A DNA stretch of 64,000 bases from CBDDFV01 sp965227335 (GTDB lineage: Bacteria; Planctomycetota; Phycisphaerae; Phycisphaerales; SM1A02): assembly GCA_965227335.1 (NCBI GenBank), contig CBDDFV010000001.1, positions 1,364,001 to 1,428,000 of the forward strand, given 5' to 3'. Numbering within the stretch: position 1 is the stretch's first letter; each line of letters begins with the position of its first letter. The notes beneath the pieces are model-generated. The model had not been told where the DNA came from and did not search any database. It worked only from the letters and a program-made list of their open reading frames with translations. A program made the translations under genes and the position numbers. This document shows positions 8,263-16,998 of the stretch, in pieces.

Positions 8263-9738
8263 ATGAGACAGATGACGACGGCGTGGCGGCTGGCGGCCCT
8301 GGTCCTGGTGACGATTCCCGCGGCGTGGGCGTCCGCGTCGGGGACGCCCGACGATCGTCCGCCGAACATCGTGATCGTGTTCTGCGACGATCTGGGGTAC
8401 GGGGACATCGGCGTCTACGGCGCGGAAGGCTGGCGCACGCCTCATCTCGACCGCATGGCGGCGGAGGGAATGCGGTTCACGTCGTTCTACGTGGCGCAGC
8501 CGGTCTGTTCCGCGTCGCGGGCCGCGTTGCTGACCGGGTGTTATCCGAACCGCATCGGCATCAGCGGCGCGCTGGGCCCGAACGCGAAGCACGGGCTGCA
8601 TCAGGACGAGACGACGATCGCGGATGTGTGCCGGTCGCGCGGCTACGCGACGGCGATCTTCGGCAAGTGGCACATCGGTCATCGCGACGGGTTCCTGCCG
8701 ACGCACCACGGCTTCGACGAGTATCTCGGCATCCCGTACTCGAACGACATGTGGCCGCTGCATCCGGCGTACGTGGATCTGCCGCCCGGGGCGGCGAAAC
8801 GGAAGCAGGGATATCCCGACCTGGCCATGTACGAGGACGATGCGATCGTCGATCCGGAGATCACGCCCGAGGACCAGAAGCAGTTCACACGCGTCTTCAC
8901 GGAGCGGGCGGTCGACTTCATCGAGCGTCACGCGGACGAACCGTTCTTCCTGTACGTGCCGCATCCGATGCCCCACGTGCCGCTCTTCACGAGCGCGGCG
9001 TTCGACGGTCGTTCGGCGCAGGGGGCGTACGGGGATGTGATCGAGGAGATCGACTGGTCGGTGGGGGAGATTCTTGATGCGGTGGCGCGGACGGGGAACG
9101 ATGAGCGGACGCTGGTGATCTTCACGTCGGACAACGGACCGTGGCTGTCGTACGGCAATCACGCGGGCGGCACGGCGGGTCTGCGGGAGGGCAAGGGAAC
9201 GACCTGGGAGGGCGGGGTGCGGGTGCCGTGCATCGTGCGCTGGCCGGGGCGCGTCCCGGCGGGCGCGGCGTGCGACGAGCCGGTGATGACGATCGACGTG
9301 TTGCCGACGGTGGCGGCGCTGATCGGGGCCGAGCCGCCGGAGCGCCGGATCGACGGCCGCGATATCGGCCCGCTGCTGCTTGGCGCGCCGGGCGCCGCCT
9401 CGCCGCACGAGGCGCTGTTGTTCTATTACCACAACAATCACCTGGAGGCGGTGCGGTCGGGCCGGTGGAAACTCATGCTGCCGCACCGGTACCGGAGCCT
9501 GACGGGCGCGCCGGGGCAGGACGGACGTCCGGCCGGGTATTCACAGCAGCCGTGCGGGCTGGAGTTGTACGACCTCGCGGCGGACCCGAACGAGACGACG
9601 GACGTGGCGGCGGAGCATCCCGAGGTGGTGGCGAGGTTGCAGTCGATTGTGGAGGCGGCCCGACGGGATCTGGGCGATGCGCTCACGAAACAGCCGGGCG
9701 CCAATCGGCGCCCGGCGGGTCGATGGTCGGAGGAGTAG
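8263..9738 (+). CDS. secreted type I sulfatase (arylsulfatase family)
   Basis: A 491-residue exported hydrolase that cleaves sulfate esters. A signal peptide (residues 1-24) precedes PPNIVIVFCDDLGYGD, whose Asp pair binds Ca2+. Cys82 lies in PVCSASRAALLTG, the C-x-(P/A)-x-R motif whose Cys is converted to formylglycine. FGKWHIGH, FTSDNGPWLSYGNH and GKGTTWEGGVRVPC are further family motifs. It therefore needs a formylglycine-generating enzyme, not seen in this window. I chose ATG 8263 with GGGCGG upstream; ATG 8272 would also keep the signal peptide. Planctomycetes use many such enzymes on sulfated algal polysaccharides, but the substrate here is unknown. Confidence 0.93.
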   Translation: MRQMTTAWRLAALVLVTIPAAWASASGTPDDRPPNIVIVFCDDLGYGDIGVYGAEGWRTPHLDRMAAEGMRFTSFYVAQPVCSASRAALLTGCYPNRIGISGALGPNAKHGLHQDETTIADVCRSRGYATAIFGKWHIGHRDGFLPTHHGFDEYLGIPYSNDMWPLHPAYVDLPPGAAKRKQGYPDLAMYEDDAIVDPEITPEDQKQFTRVFTERAVDFIERHADEPFFLYVPHPMPHVPLFTSAAFDGRSAQGAYGDVIEEIDWSVGEILDAVARTGNDERTLVIFTSDNGPWLSYGNHAGGTAGLREGKGTTWEGGVRVPCIVRWPGRVPAGAACDEPVMTIDVLPTVAALIGAEPPERRIDGRDIGPLLLGAPGAASPHEALLFYYHNNHLEAVRSGRWKLMLPHRYRSLTGAPGQDGRPAGYSQQPCGLELYDLAADPNETTDVAAEHPEVVARLQSIVEAARRDLGDALTKQPGANRRPAGRWSEE

Positions 9739-9747
9739 CCCGGGGGC

Positions 9748-10080
9748 TTACTGGCCGTTCGGGTCCACGGTGGCGTAGACGCCGTCGGCGTTCTGCTGCA
9801 TGTGGTACGCGTACGCGGCGGAGCCGACCATGTCGCCGGCCCCGAGGATGAGCGGACCGAAGCTGCGGTCGGACGCCGGCGCCGCCATGATCACGTGATT
9901 CTTCGCCGGGGCGGTGGTGAGCGCGGCGGAGTTCGCGGCGGTGACGTAGGTCACGGCGTTGTTCGAGGCGTAGGTCGTCGTGCACATCGAGCCCGGGGCC
10001 TGGGCGGACTGCGGCGTGCTGGCGCAGCCGACGAGGCACATGGGGGCGGTCAGAGCAAGCGTGATCAGCGTGCGATTCAT
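9748..10080 (-). CDS. small lipoprotein of unknown function
   Basis: A 110-residue protein with a lipoprotein signal peptide: MNRTLITLALTAPM then the lipobox LVGC, so Cys19 is the likely lipidated residue. The mature part is Ala/Thr/Ser-rich and has no motif I recognise. It is convergent with the sulfatase gene, with 9 bp between stops. Confidence 0.7.
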   Translation of the reverse strand: MNRTLITLALTAPMCLVGCASTPQSAQAPGSMCTTTYASNNAVTYVTAANSAALTTAPAKNHVIMAAPASDRSFGPLILGAGDMVGSAAYAYHMQQNADGVYATVDPNGQ

Positions 10081-10592
10081 GAGGTCTCCCCTGCGGTTCC
10101 GGGCGGTAGATTCGCCTTGACCCTCAGGAATCGGCCTCGGGCCGGGGGCGCCTTCAGCCCCGGTTCGGACCCGGCGGGGAGGCGGGCCGAGTCACCGGCG
10201 CAGGCCGCACGTTCGGCGCGGGGCGGGGGTTATCGGAAAAAAGCGGGTTGGATTTCGGGGGTGGGTTCATCTTGACGCGTTCTTCGCGGGCCCGGTATTC
10301 TGCGGTCGGTCCGAATCGGCCGTCGCGGCGTTGCTACGGCGTTTGGACCACGGGTTGATGGCCGGGGCGGGCCTGCATCGCGCGACGATGACGGATGGCC
10401 GACGTCGGGTGTTCGGGTCCGGGGCGTCCGCCTCCGCGGGCGTCCGAGTTGGGAGGACCGCCGCATGGACAGTGGCGATGGGTGGCCCGGAGTGTGGGAC
10501 CGACGGCGGTCGACCACCGTTGTGTATCGGACATGCATGATGCGCCCGCGGGCGCAGGGTGTTTCACGCGCGGCGTGCGGCGTCGCGGTCGA
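10081..10592. other. intergenic region and long 5' leader of the TPS operon
   Basis: About 510 bp between the divergent lipoprotein and tpsB genes. A sigma-70-like promoter at 10272-10301 implies a leader of about 280 nt before the tpsB start. The leader is GC-rich with several possible short hairpins, but I recognise no known riboswitch. Small open frames inside it have no ribosome-binding site or conserved motif. Confidence 0.5.
10272..10301 (+). promoter_or_regulatory. sigma-70-like promoter of the two-partner secretion operon
   Basis: TTGACG at 10272-10277 and TATTCT at 10296-10301 are separated by 18 bp. Each hexamer differs from the consensus by one or two bases. The predicted transcript starts near 10308 and runs into tpsB. 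Confidence 0.6.
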
Positions 10593-12689
10593 ATGAGAGT
10601 TGCCATGTTGAATCAGTCAATGCGTACCGTCCTGGTCGTCATGGTCGGGATCGTCAGTTGCGTGCTCTCCGCGGAGGTCGCGGCGCAGCCGGATGAGCCG
10701 TCGGACCCGAGGGCGGAGGGGATGCCGCAGCGTCCGACCCAGCCCGCCGCGTCATCGGCCGGGGCGCCGTCGGATCCGCGGGCGGTCGGCATGCCGCAGC
10801 GGGATCCCCGGGCGACCGGGATGCCGCCGCTGCCGCCGCTCCCGACGGGCAATCCCGACCGGGCGCCGTCGGAGAACCTGCCGGACAACCCGGTGTTCTT
10901 CGAGAACGCATACCTGATCGGGGAGTTCACGTTCGCCTACATCACGCCGCACCCGCAGCAGCCGCCGATCGGGGCGTTGCTGCAGACCGAGGTGGATCTG
11001 TCGCCGACGGCGGGCGGCTACATCGCGCCGACGGCGGGGTACCCTGCGGTGCGGCTGCGTCTGGCCGATCTGAACGCGCGGGGCGACGAGGTCTTCACGC
11101 TGCATGCGTTGCAGTTCGCGGTGTTCCCGGCGATCGCGGATCGACTGCGGGAGCTGGGACTCCTCGGGGTCTTCGTCGCGCCGGATCCGAACGAATCGAT
11201 CGCCCCGGGCAGCTTCGACGACATGCGGACGCCGGGCGACACCATGATGCGGCTGCTGGTCGCGACGGCGGAGGTGAAGCGGATTCGCAGCTTCGCCTTC
11301 GGCGATCGGTTGCCGGCGGAGCAGCGTGAGGACGCGCCGCAGCATGCGCGGATCCGACGCAACTCGCCGCTGCAGCCCGACGCCGGCGCATCGGCGCAGA
11401 CGCGTCGGGATCTGCTCGAGCGTGATCCGCTCAACGAGTACGCGCTGATGCTCAGCCGGCATCCGGGACGGCGGGTGGATGTCGCGATCGCGGGCGCGGA
11501 GGAGGGCGGCGCGGAACTCCACTACATGATCAACGAGAACAAGCCGCTGCTCGTCTACGGCCAGGCGTCCAATACGGGCACCGAGGAGACGGACAAGTGG
11601 CGGTACCGCTTCGGCTTCATCCACAGCCAGCTGACCGGGAACGACGACATTCTCACCGCGGACTACATCACGTCCGGGTTCGATGAATCGCACGCGGTGC
11701 TGGTGTCGTACGAGGGCCGGATCGGCGACAACGACCGGGCCCGGTGGCGGGTCTTCGGCAACTGGTCGGAGTACACCGCGTCGGAAGTCGGCATCCAGTT
11801 CGAGCCGTTCGAGGGCGAGTCGTACGGCGGCGGGATCGAGGCGATCCTGAACTTCTACCAGCACGAGGACCTCTTCCTCGACCTGGTCGTCGGCGGCCGA
11901 TACGAGCATCAGCGGGTGATCAACAACTTCGTGAACCTCACCGGCGAGGGCGACTTCTTCATCCCGTACGGCGGCGTGCGTCTGGAACGCCGGAACGAAC
12001 AGACCTCGACGCTCGGGGCCCTGACGTTCGAATACTGGCTGACCGAGGAGGACCAGGCGGAGCTCAACCGGCTGGGACGGCTCTTCCCCGAAGAGGGCTG
12101 GCCGATCCTGCGGGCGGACCTGCGGCACTCGTTCTACCTCGAGCCGCTGATCAACCCGGCAGGCTTCGCCGATCCCGAGGAGGCGTCGACCTCGACGCTC
12201 GCCCACGAGATCCTGTTCGGCGTCAAGGGACAGTACACCTTCGACGAGCGGGTGATCCCCCAGGCGCAGTCGGTCATCGGCGGTCTCTACACCGTGCGCG
12301 GCTATCCGGAGTCGTCCGCCTCGGGCGATAACTCGATCGTGGCGACCGCGGAGTACCGCTTCCACGTCCCCCGCATCTTCGCGCCGGACGAAACCCCGGG
12401 GCAGCTATTCGGACAGGCCTTCCGCTGGCAGCCGCAATACGTCTACGGCCGGCCGGACTGGGATCTGATTGTGCGGACTTTTCTGGATGTCGGGTACGTC
12501 GAGTCCGCCGACCCCTTCTCCTTCGAAGAGGACCACACGCTTATCGGGACGGGCCTCGGCGTCGAGCTTCAGCTCAAACAGAACGTCAACCTCAGACTCG
12601 ACTGGGGCGTGGCATTACAGGACTATGACCCGGACCGCGTGAGCTCGGGGTCGAATCGCTTCCATTTCATTGCGACTTTCCTGTATTAG
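10593..12689 (+). CDS. TpsB-type two-partner secretion transporter (ShlB/FhaC family)
   Basis: A 698-residue outer-membrane Omp85-superfamily protein that would export the TpsA passenger encoded next. After a signal peptide (residues about 1-32, ending AEVAAQ) comes a Pro-rich linker with three copies of DPRA(E/V/T)GMP. A POTRA-like region follows (about 100-230). The C-terminal half is rich in amphipathic strands, and GGLYTVRGYPESSASGDN contains the VRGY motif of the lid loop conserved in Omp85/TpsB proteins. The last residue is aromatic (FHFIATFLY), as expected for BAM-inserted barrels. It is longer than FhaC (about 560). ATG 10593 was chosen; 10605, with GAGAG upstream, is an alternative. 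Confidence 0.85.
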   Translation: MRVAMLNQSMRTVLVVMVGIVSCVLSAEVAAQPDEPSDPRAEGMPQRPTQPAASSAGAPSDPRAVGMPQRDPRATGMPPLPPLPTGNPDRAPSENLPDNPVFFENAYLIGEFTFAYITPHPQQPPIGALLQTEVDLSPTAGGYIAPTAGYPAVRLRLADLNARGDEVFTLHALQFAVFPAIADRLRELGLLGVFVAPDPNESIAPGSFDDMRTPGDTMMRLLVATAEVKRIRSFAFGDRLPAEQREDAPQHARIRRNSPLQPDAGASAQTRRDLLERDPLNEYALMLSRHPGRRVDVAIAGAEEGGAELHYMINENKPLLVYGQASNTGTEETDKWRYRFGFIHSQLTGNDDILTADYITSGFDESHAVLVSYEGRIGDNDRARWRVFGNWSEYTASEVGIQFEPFEGESYGGGIEAILNFYQHEDLFLDLVVGGRYEHQRVINNFVNLTGEGDFFIPYGGVRLERRNEQTSTLGALTFEYWLTEEDQAELNRLGRLFPEEGWPILRADLRHSFYLEPLINPAGFADPEEASTSTLAHEILFGVKGQYTFDERVIPQAQSVIGGLYTVRGYPESSASGDNSIVATAEYRFHVPRIFAPDETPGQLFGQAFRWQPQYVYGRPDWDLIVRTFLDVGYVESADPFSFEEDHTLIGTGLGVELQLKQNVNLRLDWGVALQDYDPDRVSSGSNRFHFIATFLY

Positions 12690-12697
12690 CGGGTACA

Positions 12698-12735
12698 CTT
12701 CAGATGGCGGTCGGGCGGATTGCCATAACTTGAAG
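12698..12735 (+). promoter_or_regulatory. intercistronic hairpin between tpsB and tpsA
   Basis: Two nested inverted repeats, CTTCA (12698-12702) with TGAAG (12731-12735) and ATGGC (12704-12708) with GCCAT (12722-12726), form an interrupted stem just before the tpsA Shine-Dalgarno AGGAGG at 12742-12747. It could set relative expression of the two genes or protect the downstream mRNA. Confidence 0.35.
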
Positions 12736-12754
12736 AGCAGTAGGAGGTTGAGTG

Positions 12755-15700
12755 GTGTTGACCATCTCTCGACGATCTCGGCGACATCTTTCCCCGTGTG
12801 GCGGCGTCATCTGTGCTGCGACGGCGGCGTTCGGCATGCTGTGCGGTTCCGCGACCGCCATCCCCCAGTACGACGGAGCGCCGCCGGCCGGGGTGATGAT
12901 CGATCCCAACGGCAACATGCTGACCGTGACGGCCTTCGACGGCGCGGTGCTGGAGTGGCTGTCGTTCAACATCGCCAGCTTTGAGACGGTTCACTTCGAC
13001 CTGCCCAGCGACCAGGCCCGGGTGCTGAACAACATCACGGGCTCGGGCGAGTCGTTCATCAACGGCGGCCTGACGTCGAACGGCATCATCTACATCGCGA
13101 ACCCGGCCGGGATCATCTTCGGCCAGAGTGCGATGGTGAACGTGGGCGGCATCTACGCCGCGGCGGGCACGATCGACGACTTCGGCAGCATGGTCGAGAC
13201 CTTCAATCTCACCGGCGAGGTCAAGAACGCCGGGATGATCCAGGGTCAGCAGATCCACCTGCTCGGCAACTTCGTCCGCAACTCCGGCATGCTCTCGTCG
13301 AACGGCGGCATCATCACGATGCTGGCCGGCGACCAGGTGATGCTCGGGGAGATCGGCGGCAACCTGATGGTGAAGATCGACGGACGCGACATCCTGAACG
13401 CGTCGCCGAATGGGTTCAACCCCACGCAGATCGTCAACGGTCTCGTCGGCGTCGAGAACACCGGCGTGATCGACGCCGGGAACGGCCGCGTCGTGCTCGG
13501 GGCGGGCGACATGTACGGGCTCGCCATCAAGCACACCGGCGAGATCACCGGCGGCGAGATCACGATCTCGTCCAACAACGTCGTCTCGATGATCGACGGC
13601 GACATCACCGGCGAGATCCTCGACTTCAACGCGCCGATCGTGATCGGTTCCAACGACGTCACGCTCTCGGGCTCGTCGCTCGTCAACTTCGCCTCGTCGA
13701 TCGACAGCGTGCAGAACCAGAGCAACAGCCTTGAAATCATCGGCCCCGACATCCGTGTGAACGGCAACATCGGCGTCCAGGACCGCCTGTTCAACCTCGA
13801 CTTCCACAACAACGGCGGCGCGGGGCTGATCACGCTCAACTCCGGCTCGGTGCTGACCAACGGCTATCAGCACTACGGCATGGATCTCGAGACGACCAAC
13901 AGCACGAACTTCATCAGCTTCGGTCCGGGCATGGGCGCGGCCGACCTGATCTTCGACGGCAACATCAACGGCAACACCCACCTGCTCCGCTTCACCAGCG
14001 ACGGGGCCACGATCTGGAACGGCCAGGTCACGGCGGGTCAGATCCAGACCGGCGCCGCCGGCGTCCTCATCATCAACGGCGGGCTCGTCGACACCATCGG
14101 CTCGCAGTTCTACTTCAACAACGTCCTGCTTGGCGCCGACACGCTGATGCGGGGTCAGGCGATCGGTTTCGTCGGCGATCTCAACTCCGTCGCCGGCGAC
14201 AACTTCGCCCTCGAAGTGCAGTCGCTCGGGGCCGGCCCGACCATCTTCCTCGGCGACGTGGGGAACGTGAACGCCCTCAGCATGCTCACCACCAACGCGG
14301 GCGGCACGACGTTCATCTTCGGCGACGTCACCACGACCAACGGCGTCTTCCTGAATGACAACGTCAGCCTGATGGGCGACGACAACATCATCGACGCCGG
14401 GATGGGCGAACTCTTCGTCGGCGGGACGTTCACCAAGAACACGCTCGGCGACGTGACGCTGATCTCCGGCGATTCGATCATCCTCGAGCAGGGCGCCGCG
14501 ATCAACATGGGCTCCCTCACGTTCGACGGCGCCGCCGATGTCGCGGGCGATCTCTTCGCGTCCGACAACATGACGTTCCTCGACCTCGCCGACCTCGCCG
14601 GCGACGTGGAGGCGGGCCTGGACCTCACCTTCGAGGGACCGGTCACGCTCGACGGCAACGCCGATCAGCTCATCCTCGCGGGCGGCGTGCTCACCTCGCT
14701 CTCGACCATCCAGAAGATCAACAGCGGCTCGCTGACGCTCGAGGCGGATTCGCTCGACCTCGACGACAACGTCTCGGTCCTCGGGGGCTCGCTCACGGTC
14801 AACGGCGCGTACGCCGCCGCGGGCGACCTGCTCGCCGCGGAGGACATCACCCTCAACGGCGACGGCGTCCTCGACGGCGCTGATCAGCGGATCGACGCCC
14901 TCACCGGCGTCCTCACCGCCAACGGCGCCCTGACCAAGACCACCGACGGCGTGCTCACCCTCGCGGGCGACGCCGGCGTCGACCTCAACGGCGATGTCGA
15001 CGCCCAGGTCGGCGACCTCGTGGTCGAAGACGATCTCAACGCCGCGGGCGATATCGACGCGGCGGGCTCGATCGACCTCAACGGCGCCGTCGTCATGGAC
15101 GGCGCGGGTGATCAGGCCGTCACGGCCGGCGACACCCTGACCGCCGCGGGTACGGTCGCCAAGACCACCGCCGGCGATCTCCAGCTTACGGGCGATCTGA
15201 TCGATCTGGCCGACGACGTGAACGTGGCGGCGGGCGACCTTGACGTCGACGGCGACGTCAACCTCTCGGGCGACGTCGAACTCGCGGCGACCAACATCGC
15301 CGTCAACGGCGCCGTCGACGGGCCGTTCACCCTCAGCGCCACCGCCGCCGACGACCTCACCTTTAACGGCGACCTCGGCGCCAACATCGCGCTGCTCAAC
15401 CTCATCACCGACGCCGGCGGCGTCACCACCTTCGGCGGTTCGCTGGTCAACGTCACCGACTCGATCCTGCTCAACGTGGGTCAGGTCATCGACGTGCCCG
15501 ACGCGGCGACCATCGTCGGAACCGGCGACCTCATGCTTGTCGCGGGCGACGACATCCGCTTCGGCCAGAATCAGAAGCTCTCCGTCCTCGGCGATCTCGA
15601 CCTCATCGCGGGCGACACCGCGGCGTTCGGCGACCTCAGCGTCCTCGGCGTCGTCACCGTCGACGCGGCGACGATCGAACTGCTGACGCGTGAACCCGGC

Positions 15701-16555
15701 GTCGTGCAGAACGCCGACGGCTCGATCACCGTCGACTTCGGTCTCGACCTCGTCGCGGGCGGCGGCTTCAACTTCTCCGTGGCCCCGATCCTCATCGGCG
15801 GCGGCGGCGTGTTCTTCGGCACCCCCGACGGGACCGGCGACCTCAACGGCACGCTCGGCGACTTCGCCTTCCGCACCGTCGAGGGCGGCGTGGGCAACAG
15901 CGCGTTCTTCTTCAACGGACGCGTGCTCGACCTCACCGCGACCGGCCCGACCAACGCGAACATCTCCACGACGTTCGCCGGGCTGACGCCCGCCCCCGAC
16001 GCCGATCCGACCCCGCCCGTGCGGCCTGACGGCGTGATTCGCGCCATCCTCGCCGCGCTCGGCGTCAACGCGGACGCGCCGAACCTCGCGGCCGCGCGTG
16101 AAGGCACCGCGACTGGTCTCGAAGTCTCGCTCGACCTTCCGGCCGTGCTCAACCCCGGAGCCGCGGACTACCGCGTCTCCAACGGTCGGCTCGCCCGGAC
16201 CGAGGCGGAACGCGTGCTGGAGTCGTTCCTGCTGCTCACCACCGGCCGCGCGTCCCGCACCGCGTCGGAAGGCCGCATCGAACTCGTCACCGACGGCTCG
16301 CCCGCGGCGGCCCTCGACAATGCGTGGGCCGCGCACAGCGCCGCCGGCGGCACGGTCGACGGCTTCACCGCCGCCCTCGAAGCGGCCGGCGACGAGGCGG
16401 CCCTCGAAGCGATCCGACGCACCCGCACCCTGCTTCGCGACCTCCGTCGGCTCGGCCTGTCGGATCGCGAATACCTGCAGGCTCGCGCGGCGTTGCTCGA
16501 CATCGTGCGTCCCGACGGCGCGCCCGCCGCGTTCGACGACATGATGACCCGCTGA
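12755..16555 (+). CDS. TpsA-type exoprotein (filamentous hemagglutinin N-terminal domain)
   Basis: A 1266-residue secreted passenger partnered with the preceding TpsB. A long signal peptide (to about residue 32) precedes the TPS secretion domain: DQARVLNNITGSGESFINGG, SNGIIYIANPAGIIFGQ and VNVGGIYAAAG. The N-PxGI-(I/L)-F core is the hallmark of hemagglutinin-type beta-helices. The body is Asp/Gly/Asn-rich beta-helix with a tandem 73-76-residue repeat (about residues 625-850). The last 170 residues become charged and helical (LLLTTGRASRTASEG, then RTRTLLRDLRRLG). The start is GTG 12755, 7 nt after AGGAGG; GTG 12752 is possible. No sorting tail is seen. Likely an adhesin or surface filament. 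Confidence 0.87.
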   Translation: MLTISRRSRRHLSPCGGVICAATAAFGMLCGSATAIPQYDGAPPAGVMIDPNGNMLTVTAFDGAVLEWLSFNIASFETVHFDLPSDQARVLNNITGSGESFINGGLTSNGIIYIANPAGIIFGQSAMVNVGGIYAAAGTIDDFGSMVETFNLTGEVKNAGMIQGQQIHLLGNFVRNSGMLSSNGGIITMLAGDQVMLGEIGGNLMVKIDGRDILNASPNGFNPTQIVNGLVGVENTGVIDAGNGRVVLGAGDMYGLAIKHTGEITGGEITISSNNVVSMIDGDITGEILDFNAPIVIGSNDVTLSGSSLVNFASSIDSVQNQSNSLEIIGPDIRVNGNIGVQDRLFNLDFHNNGGAGLITLNSGSVLTNGYQHYGMDLETTNSTNFISFGPGMGAADLIFDGNINGNTHLLRFTSDGATIWNGQVTAGQIQTGAAGVLIINGGLVDTIGSQFYFNNVLLGADTLMRGQAIGFVGDLNSVAGDNFALEVQSLGAGPTIFLGDVGNVNALSMLTTNAGGTTFIFGDVTTTNGVFLNDNVSLMGDDNIIDAGMGELFVGGTFTKNTLGDVTLISGDSIILEQGAAINMGSLTFDGAADVAGDLFASDNMTFLDLADLAGDVEAGLDLTFEGPVTLDGNADQLILAGGVLTSLSTIQKINSGSLTLEADSLDLDDNVSVLGGSLTVNGAYAAAGDLLAAEDITLNGDGVLDGADQRIDALTGVLTANGALTKTTDGVLTLAGDAGVDLNGDVDAQVGDLVVEDDLNAAGDIDAAGSIDLNGAVVMDGAGDQAVTAGDTLTAAGTVAKTTAGDLQLTGDLIDLADDVNVAAGDLDVDGDVNLSGDVELAATNIAVNGAVDGPFTLSATAADDLTFNGDLGANIALLNLITDAGGVTTFGGSLVNVTDSILLNVGQVIDVPDAATIVGTGDLMLVAGDDIRFGQNQKLSVLGDLDLIAGDTAAFGDLSVLGVVTVDAATIELLTREPGVVQNADGSITVDFGLDLVAGGGFNFSVAPILIGGGGVFFGTPDGTGDLNGTLGDFAFRTVEGGVGNSAFFFNGRVLDLTATGPTNANISTTFAGLTPAPDADPTPPVRPDGVIRAILAALGVNADAPNLAAAREGTATGLEVSLDLPAVLNPGAADYRVSNGRLARTEAERVLESFLLLTTGRASRTASEGRIELVTDGSPAAALDNAWAAHSAAGGTVDGFTAALEAAGDEAALEAIRRTRTLLRDLRRLGLSDREYLQARAALLDIVRPDGAPAAFDDMMTR
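14628..15300 (+). repeat. three tandem ~75-codon repeats inside tpsA
   Basis: Units start near 14628, 14847 and 15075. A shared GATCAG (Asp-Gln) anchor at 14663, 14882 and 15110 gives periods of 219 and 228 bp. Each unit runs L-x-G-x-x-x-x-DG-x-x-DQ, then a short strand pair, K(T/I) turn, G-x-L-x-L, L-x-D-x-V and GDL-x-V-x-x-x. Copies are degenerate, so this is an old duplication in a beta-helix. Confidence 0.75.
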
Positions 16556-16585
16556 TCCCCCCGGATCAGCACCGAATGCTCTTCG

Positions 16586-16618
16586 ACGCGTCGGGATCCT
16601 CGGATCCCGACGCGTTTT
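16586..16618 (+). terminator. rho-independent terminator after tpsA
   Basis: Perfect 14-bp inverted repeat ACGCGTCGGGATCC / GGATCCCGACGCGT followed directly by TTTTCT, 30 bp downstream of the tpsA stop codon. It ends the TPS operon. Confidence 0.88.
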
Positions 16619-16728
16619 CTGTGCGGCCTGATGCGTCGCGTCAGACGCCGCTTGACGAAGGGCGTCGTCGTCGCGTATCACGAGTCACGTCTCACGGGAG
16701 CGTCGCGTTTGCCGATGGAGTCTGCGTC

Positions 16729-16998
16729 ATGCCGCCGTACGTTGATGAAGGTCCCGGTTCGGAAGATCTCGAACGCTTCGGGGATGACGTCGACGTCATG
16801 GCCTACTGCCCGGAGTGCGGGGCGGAGGTGTACGACGATGTCGTGCAATGTCCCGCGTGCCGCCAGTTCATCGAAGGACGAGCGCGACGATCGCCGCCCG
16901 TGACCGCCGCGTGGCAGCAACGCACCACGCTCCTGACCGTGGTGCTCATCGTGCTCGGGCTGCTGTTCGCCGCGGGTCTGGCGTGGCTGCTTCCGTGA
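16729..16998 (+). CDS. small zinc-ribbon membrane protein
   Basis: An 89-residue protein. CPECGAEVYDDVVQCPAC (about residues 27-44) is a two-CxxC zinc ribbon, followed by FIEGRARR and one C-terminal transmembrane helix (LLTVVLIVLGLLFAAGLAWLL). Such short zinc-ribbon anchors are common but functionally undefined. ATG 16729 has GGAG about 8 nt upstream. The 3' end overlaps the convergent STAS-like gene by 53 bp. Confidence 0.75.
   Translation: MPPYVDEGPGSEDLERFGDDVDVMAYCPECGAEVYDDVVQCPACRQFIEGRARRSPPVTAAWQQRTTLLTVVLIVLGLLFAAGLAWLLP

Noticed and set aside
12686..16681. 1331-codon antisense open frame opposite tpsA
   Set aside because: Composition (Asp/Glu/Val/Arg-rich) mirrors the third-position GC of the sense gene; no motif, and the sense strand has the secretion domain and ribosome-binding site.
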